The notes under the pieces are model-generated. The model was not told where the DNA came from. It searched no databases and saw only the letters and a list, made by a program, of their open reading frames with translations. A stretch of DNA of 64,000 nt from CAZBLK01 sp964492715 (GTDB taxonomy: Bacteria; Bacillota; Clostridia; Lachnospirales; WRBF01), in NCBI GenBank assembly GCA_964492715.1, contig CAZBLK010000008.1:44459-108458 (forward strand), in the 5' to 3' direction. Both the position numbers and the translations under genes were made by a program. This document shows positions 60,670-64,000 of the stretch, in pieces. Positions within the stretch are counted from its first letter, which is position 1. Each line of letters opens with the position of its first letter.

Positions 60670-60744
60670 TCACTTGCGAATTCCCAAAATGCCTTTAAAA
60701 ATAACGCTAATAAACTTGGGCATTTTATAAACTTTAAACTTCAT
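60670..60744 (-). CDS. spoVM: Stage V sporulation protein M
   Basis: A 24-residue peptide, MKFKVYKMPKFI... ending FKGILGIRK, from ATG 60744 with TTTGGGGGTG upstream. It aligns without gaps in its N-terminal half to Bacillus SpoVM (MKFYTIKLPKFLGG), keeping Met-Lys-Phe, Pro9 and Lys-Phe after it. The C-terminal half keeps the amphipathic pattern (x-LG-x-RK). SpoVM senses convex curvature of the forespore membrane and anchors SpoIVA for coat assembly. It is far below usual gene-calling length limits. It lies 18 bp after a 47-residue membrane protein gene and is probably co-transcribed with it. Confidence 0.85.
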   Translation of the reverse strand: MKFKVYKMPKFISVIFKGILGIRK

Positions 60745-60762
60745 AATTGCACCCCCAAAAAT

Positions 60763-60906
60763 TTAACACATGTACAACATCCAAAAACCAATAACAACCA
60801 AAAGTGCAGCCAGCAAAAAACCCCAACCTGGTATAATTAAAACTACCAACATTCCGCAGCCCATGGACATGAAAACTATTCCAAAAATACGCTTCATAAT
60901 ATACAT
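60763..60906 (-). CDS. Small 47-residue membrane protein upstream of spoVM
   Basis: From ATG 60906 (MYIMKRIFGIVFMSMGCGM), with AAGGGAGTG at the right distance. Two hydrophobic stretches (about 8-25 and 28-45, joined by IPGWG) suggest a helical hairpin in the membrane. Similar tiny Gly/Leu/Ile-rich proteins occur in many Clostridia with no known function. The strong ribosome site and tight spacing to spoVM argue that it is a real gene and may be sporulation-linked (inference). Confidence 0.7.
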   Translation of the reverse strand: MYIMKRIFGIVFMSMGCGMLVVLIIPGWGFLLAALLVVIGFWMLYMC

Positions 60907-61050
60907 ATGCAGCACTCCCTTTAATAGACCTTGCAAAGACTCTATTCTAAGCAGAGCTTGATTTTAAAAATACAAGCTCTTATGTAAGCTGGGGGCTGGT
61001 TATATTATATTTTACTCAAAATAATTGAAAGGGTTACAAAAATTAAAAAA

Positions 61051-61086
61051 GGAGAGGAAAACCTTTTTCATCAGGTTTTCCCCTCC
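61051..61086 (-). terminator. Hairpin after the pyridoxamine-oxidase-fold gene
   Basis: GGAGAGGAAAACCT...AGGTTTTCCCCTCC, a stem of about 13 bp followed on the minus strand by TTTTTTAATTTTTG. It lies about 55 bp after the stop codon. Confidence 0.75.
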
Positions 61087-61141
61087 TCCCTATATATTTA
61101 AAAGCCCACCACTTATAAGTTATAAGCGGAACTGCTATGGC

Positions 61142-61558
61142 TTATAGAGAACCTCTAGCTTCTTTCCAGTCAACAAAAAGGTTGTAACTTTCTGTATTAA
61201 AGCGCAGCACGCAATAATTAGGGTCGTCTGGGCCGCTAAAATGGTTTATTAAACCTTCATACCACATTTCAATTTTTGTTACAGGGTCTGTCAAAACTTC
61301 AATTGTGCCTTTTAGCGTAATGTTGTATTCTGGCGAATTAAAGCATACGCTTGCAAGGTTGCACTTTTCAATTCGTTCTGTTTTATAACTAAATCCTGTG
61401 CAAAAAGTAATGCTTTTTATGCCGTCTGCCTTTGATGCAGTAATCGTTGAAACTGTGGGGCAACCGTCAAGGTCAATTAAACCTAAAGCACAATACCCAC
61501 CCTCACCTAAATTATTATTAATAATTTCGCTTGCTCTTGCAATAATTTCTTCGTGCAT
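61142..61558 (-). CDS. Pyridoxamine 5'-phosphate oxidase-fold flavin-binding protein
   Basis: A 138-residue split-barrel protein: YCALGLIDLDGCPTVSTITASKADGIKSITFCTG, KTERIEKCNLASVCF, YNITLKGTIEVLTDP and a C-terminal VLRFNTESYNLFVDW. Small proteins of this kind bind FMN or F420 and are often general stress or detoxification reductases; they are not the vitamin B6 enzyme. It is monocistronic with its own consensus promoter and terminator. AAAGGAG lies upstream of the ATG. Confidence 0.88.
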   Translation of the reverse strand: MHEEIIARASEIINNNLGEGGYCALGLIDLDGCPTVSTITASKADGIKSITFCTGFSYKTERIEKCNLASVCFNSPEYNITLKGTIEVLTDPVTKIEMWYEGLINHFSGPDDPNYCVLRFNTESYNLFVDWKEARGSL

Positions 61559-61594
61559 TTTGTTTTCTCCTTTAAGCCCTGTATTTTAAATACT

Positions 61595-61623
61595 ATTATA
61601 TTCGTTTTAATTCAGATTGTCAA
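61595..61623 (-). promoter_or_regulatory. Perfect-consensus sigma-A promoter
   Basis: On the minus strand TTGACA (61618-61623), 17 bp, TATAAT (61595-61600), placing the start of transcription about 30 bp before the ATG at 61558. Confidence 0.92.
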
Positions 61624-61664
61624 CAACTTTTTCGTTATTAAAAAGCAAAAAAATATAACCCCTC

Positions 61665-62471
61665 TTACCGTTTGCAAATTGCCCTCCGTTCCTTTTCTGT
61701 TAAAGCATCAAAACCATTAAGCTCTACGTTCATCTCTGTTAAATGCTTCCAAAACCTTTTTGGCATATGGTTCATTCTGCATTTTGGGTTAATGCGTTCT
61801 TTTATTGCGATAGCGTCGTAGTACCCAGCCCAAAGCTTGCGGAAAAACATTTCGTTTTCTTCTACAGGCGGAAGCTCTAAGCTTTCCATTGAAACAAGCA
61901 TAGTTCGCCCACTTGCATGAACTATTGCCACTTTGAACTTTTTGTCGTAAATTAAAAACTGCTCATCGGGAAAACGTGACGAAAAGTGTTCTTCGATAAG
62001 CGGAAGAACAAAGTGCTTTGGCTCGACTACTGAAATTAATGCGCCGTTAAATTCCGAAAACCTTACAAATTCTATTATACGGTGTTTTTCAAACATAACA
62101 GCTTTGCTCATGTTGTGAACTTCTGAAACAATTTCGTTTCCTAACATGTAAAAAACTTTTGCGCCTACATTGTACCCAAGGCAAATAAAACGGTAAAGCA
62201 CATCTGCTTTGTCGTCACGGTCAATTAAAAACGCTGTTTCTGTAAGCTCTTTTGCTTCCTTGCCCATTTTTTTTGACAACGACTTGTAAACTCTGTCTGC
62301 CTTTGCTTGCTCTGTTACAATGTCCTTTGTGTCAAACAAAAAAAGCTCGTTGCTTTCGGCTGAAACAATTTTAATTGGCGTTTCACGGAAGGTGTAGCTT
62401 TCAAAAACACAGCACAAAAGCCCCTCATAGCTTCCGTCATAAACGTACACTACGTTTCTTTCCTCTAGCAT
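61665..62471 (-). CDS. DUF4130/TIGR03915 family putative DNA-metabolism protein
   Basis: A 268-residue protein: VVYVYDGSYEGLLCCVFESY at the N-terminus, FIDRDDKADVLYRFICLGY-like LIDRDDKADVLYRFICLG, VHNMSKAVMFEKHRIIEFVRF, ISVVEPKHFVLPLIEEHF and FFRKLWAGYYDAIAIKERINPKCRMNHMPKRFWKHL. These are the marks of the family found as partner of the TIGR03916 radical SAM protein. Parts resemble uracil-DNA-glycosylase-associated DUF4130 domains. It lies 4 bp downstream of the radical SAM gene, so the two are almost certainly a functional pair. Confidence 0.88.
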   Translation of the reverse strand: MLEERNVVYVYDGSYEGLLCCVFESYTFRETPIKIVSAESNELFLFDTKDIVTEQAKADRVYKSLSKKMGKEAKELTETAFLIDRDDKADVLYRFICLGYNVGAKVFYMLGNEIVSEVHNMSKAVMFEKHRIIEFVRFSEFNGALISVVEPKHFVLPLIEEHFSSRFPDEQFLIYDKKFKVAIVHASGRTMLVSMESLELPPVEENEMFFRKLWAGYYDAIAIKERINPKCRMNHMPKRFWKHLTEMNVELNGFDALTEKERRAICKR

Positions 62472-62475
62472 TTTA

Positions 62476-63771
62476 TCACCTAACTTCCAGCAAGTTATTA
62501 GTTTGAAGCAAATTCACATCTGTGTCAAAAAGTGAAAGCTGTTGTGCTTGGTTTACTGCGCTTAGACCACTTTCTGAAACAAGCGCCCTAAATGCGCCGC
62601 CTTTTGTAATTTTAAGCCCGTCCATAAGCTTGCCGTTGCACAAAATGAAATATTGCGCTCTTTTTAGAACTACGCCAATTTTTTTAAGCCCATTATAATC
62701 AAGCGTACCTGTGCGCCGTGCCACAACTATGCGCTGTGCGCTTTTTACACCAATACCCGGCACACGAAGAAGCATTTCATACGGTGCTTTGTTTACCTCA
62801 ATTGGGAAAAGCTCCATGTGGTTTATAGCCCAATTGCATTTTGGGTCTAGCACTGGGTTAAAGTTTTGGTTTTGCTCGTCCAAAATTTCGTTTGCGTCAA
62901 AGCCGTAAAACCTTAAAAGCCAGTCGGCTTGGTAAAGCCTGTGTTCACGCAAAAGCGGCGGCTTTGTGTCTATTGCCGGAAGAAGCTTGTCGTCTTGCAA
63001 AGCAATGTATGCCGAAAAGAAAACCCTTTTTAAGCTGTATTTTTTGTACAAACCCTGAGTTAGCCTTAAAATTTGATAGTCTGTGTCTGGTGTTGCGCCA
63101 ACTATCATTTGGGTGCTTTGCCCAGCAGGAACAAACTGCGGTGCGTGCTTGTACTGTACAATTTCTGCCTTGTTTTCTTGTATACCTGTTTTTATTAGGC
63201 TCATTGGGCGCAAAATTACGTCCTTTGGTTTTTGTGGTGCAAGCAGGTTTAAGCTTTTTTCTGAAGGAAGCTCTATGTTTACGCTCATGCGGTCGGTTAA
63301 AAGCCCGAGACGTTGCGTAAGCTTGTCGTCTGCCCCTGGAATTGCTTTTACATGAATGTAGCCTAAAAAGTTGTACTCGTTTCTTAAAATTTCGAGTGCG
63401 CTTATAAGCTGTTCGCAAGTGTAGTCTGCGTTTTTGACTACGCCAGAGCTTAAAAAAAGCCCTTCAATGTAGTTTCTTCTATAAAAGTTTATTGTAAGGT
63501 CCGCAACTTCTCGTGGGGTAAACGTTGCACGTTTTGTGTCGTTTGTTCTGCGGTTGAAGCAATACTTACAGTCGTACACACAGGCGTTGCTCATTAAAAC
63601 TTTAAGCAGTGAAATGCACCGCCCATCGGCAGAAAACGAGTGACAGATGCCGGCTTTGGCTGCGCTACCTATGCTTCCTGCTTTGCCTGCTCTGTCTACA
63701 CCGCTTGATGTGCAAGCTACGTCATACTTTGCGGCGTCCGCTAGTATTGTAAGTTTTTCGTACATGTCCAT
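62476..63771 (-). CDS. TIGR03916 family radical SAM protein, putative DNA modification/repair
   Basis: 431 residues from ATG 63771, with AAGGAGGTGA 8 nt upstream. The radical SAM cluster is C-x3-C-x2-C in NACVYDCKYCFNRR. Upstream is CTSSGVDRAGKAGSIG. In the C-terminal part a helix-hairpin-helix, MLLRVPGIGVKSAQRIVVARR and YNGLKKIGVVLKRAQYFI, indicates binding to nucleic acid. The reaction is not established. The partner gene follows after 4 bp. Confidence 0.9.
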   Translation of the reverse strand: MDMYEKLTILADAAKYDVACTSSGVDRAGKAGSIGSAAKAGICHSFSADGRCISLLKVLMSNACVYDCKYCFNRRTNDTKRATFTPREVADLTINFYRRNYIEGLFLSSGVVKNADYTCEQLISALEILRNEYNFLGYIHVKAIPGADDKLTQRLGLLTDRMSVNIELPSEKSLNLLAPQKPKDVILRPMSLIKTGIQENKAEIVQYKHAPQFVPAGQSTQMIVGATPDTDYQILRLTQGLYKKYSLKRVFFSAYIALQDDKLLPAIDTKPPLLREHRLYQADWLLRFYGFDANEILDEQNQNFNPVLDPKCNWAINHMELFPIEVNKAPYEMLLRVPGIGVKSAQRIVVARRTGTLDYNGLKKIGVVLKRAQYFILCNGKLMDGLKITKGGAFRALVSESGLSAVNQAQQLSLFDTDVNLLQTNNLLEVR

Positions 63772-63820
63772 TTTTGTCACCTCCTTTTTGTGGGCATAGG
63801 GACATTAATGGCTTAAAGAT

Positions 63821-63880
63821 AAGACCTTGGGGGCTCTGCCCCCAAACCCCTGCAAGGGTTTCACCCTTGACCCATTTTTT
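63821..63880. repeat. Family B two-hairpin GC-rich repeat, copy 7
   Basis: AAGACC, hairpin TTGGGGGCTCTGCCCCCAA, linker ACCCCTG, a decayed hairpin CAAGGGTTTCACCCTTG, then ACCCATTTTTTATT. It lies 50 bp upstream of the radical SAM gene. The remaining 120 bp to the window end show no supportable gene. Confidence 0.8.
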
Positions 63881-64000
63881 ATTATAATACAAGAAAAAAA
63901 TTGTTTTGTATATAGTAATTCTTAATTCCTATTATTACCAGTTGTCAACGTACCATGAACCGAAAATCACAGACGGCAATGAAAATAAAAGCCGTGGTTA

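Noticed and set aside
63935..64000. Open minus-strand codons at the right edge ending in FGSWYVDNW
   Set aside because: An in-frame TAA lies at the very edge, leaving only about 20 codons, with no ribosome site seen; cannot be supported as a gene end.

Overview
The window looks like chromosome of an AT-rich, endospore-forming member of the Clostridia (Bacillota), probably near the Lachnospirales/Eubacteriales. Three things point there. First, sporulation genes are present (spoIIP and a hidden 24-residue spoVM). Second, the clostridial gene order mreBCD-mrdA-minCDE-rodA-mgsA and an IspH-ribosomal S1 fusion are present. Third, diaminopimelate is made through a dapL-type aminotransferase. Ribosome binding sites are strong (GGAGG type) and TTG or GTG starts are fairly common. 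There is no prophage, no transposase, no CRISPR array and no rRNA; two tRNA genes lie near 21.1 kb.

Layout. 0-2.2 kb: dapF-dapL (minus) and a DUF2785 gene split by a small inverted-repeat element. 2.4-5.7 kb: an orphan EcfT, a PlsC-like acyltransferase, a TipA-type MerR regulator and a hypothetical gene. 5.9-8.6 kb: operon rluB - M50-like membrane protein - scpA - scpB (minus). 8.9-12.2 kb: a DUF4097 protein, a CobD/HisC-like aminotransferase and a lipoprotein. 12.4-15.3 kb: rpsO-pnp with stacked palindromes between them. 15.8-20.9 kb: spoIIP, two small genes, a GH18 hydrolase and an M19 dipeptidase. 21-27 kb: tRNA-Asp and tRNA-Val, a DJ-1/PfpI protein, an LTA-synthase-like protein, TagA, YitT and an orphan sugar-ABC ATPase. 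28-36.9 kb: the cell-shape and division-site operon. 36.9-41 kb: an iron/cobalamin-type ABC pair without ATPase, DUF4321, a lipoprotein and nadE. 41.1-48.8 kb: a long operon rpmF-plsX-acpP-rnc-baiN-like-aroH/cmk-plsC-ispH/rpsA-secG, headed by a perfect consensus promoter. 49-60.4 kb: two chemoreceptors, a DUF4865 protein, an SsuABC/ThiXYZ-like ABC operon, a hemolysin III homologue and a GGDEF-EAL protein. 60.5-63.8 kb: spoVM and a small membrane protein, a pyridoxamine-oxidase-fold protein and a radical-SAM/DUF4130 pair.

The least ordinary part is the intergenic DNA. Four kinds of small palindromic element recur. (A) About 100 bp elements with ends TATAGCAATTCC and TA target duplications; one splits the DUF2785 gene in a way that can be reversed exactly on paper. 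(B) GC-rich two-hairpin units with the linker GGGGTTT and the tail AAGGTCTT, in which the first hairpin is swapped between copies. (C) Three foldbacks of 163-165 bp whose arms are unrelated between copies but which share short motifs at the same distances from the ends. (D) A 36-bp tandem array attached to a 22-bp perfect hairpin. Protein-level points of interest are an AroH-Cmk fusion with its active-site residues kept, an M50 homologue lacking its second zinc histidine, an ABC ATPase that ends inside a repeat element, and the unlisted spoVM. I ran no database search; family names come from motif recognition.
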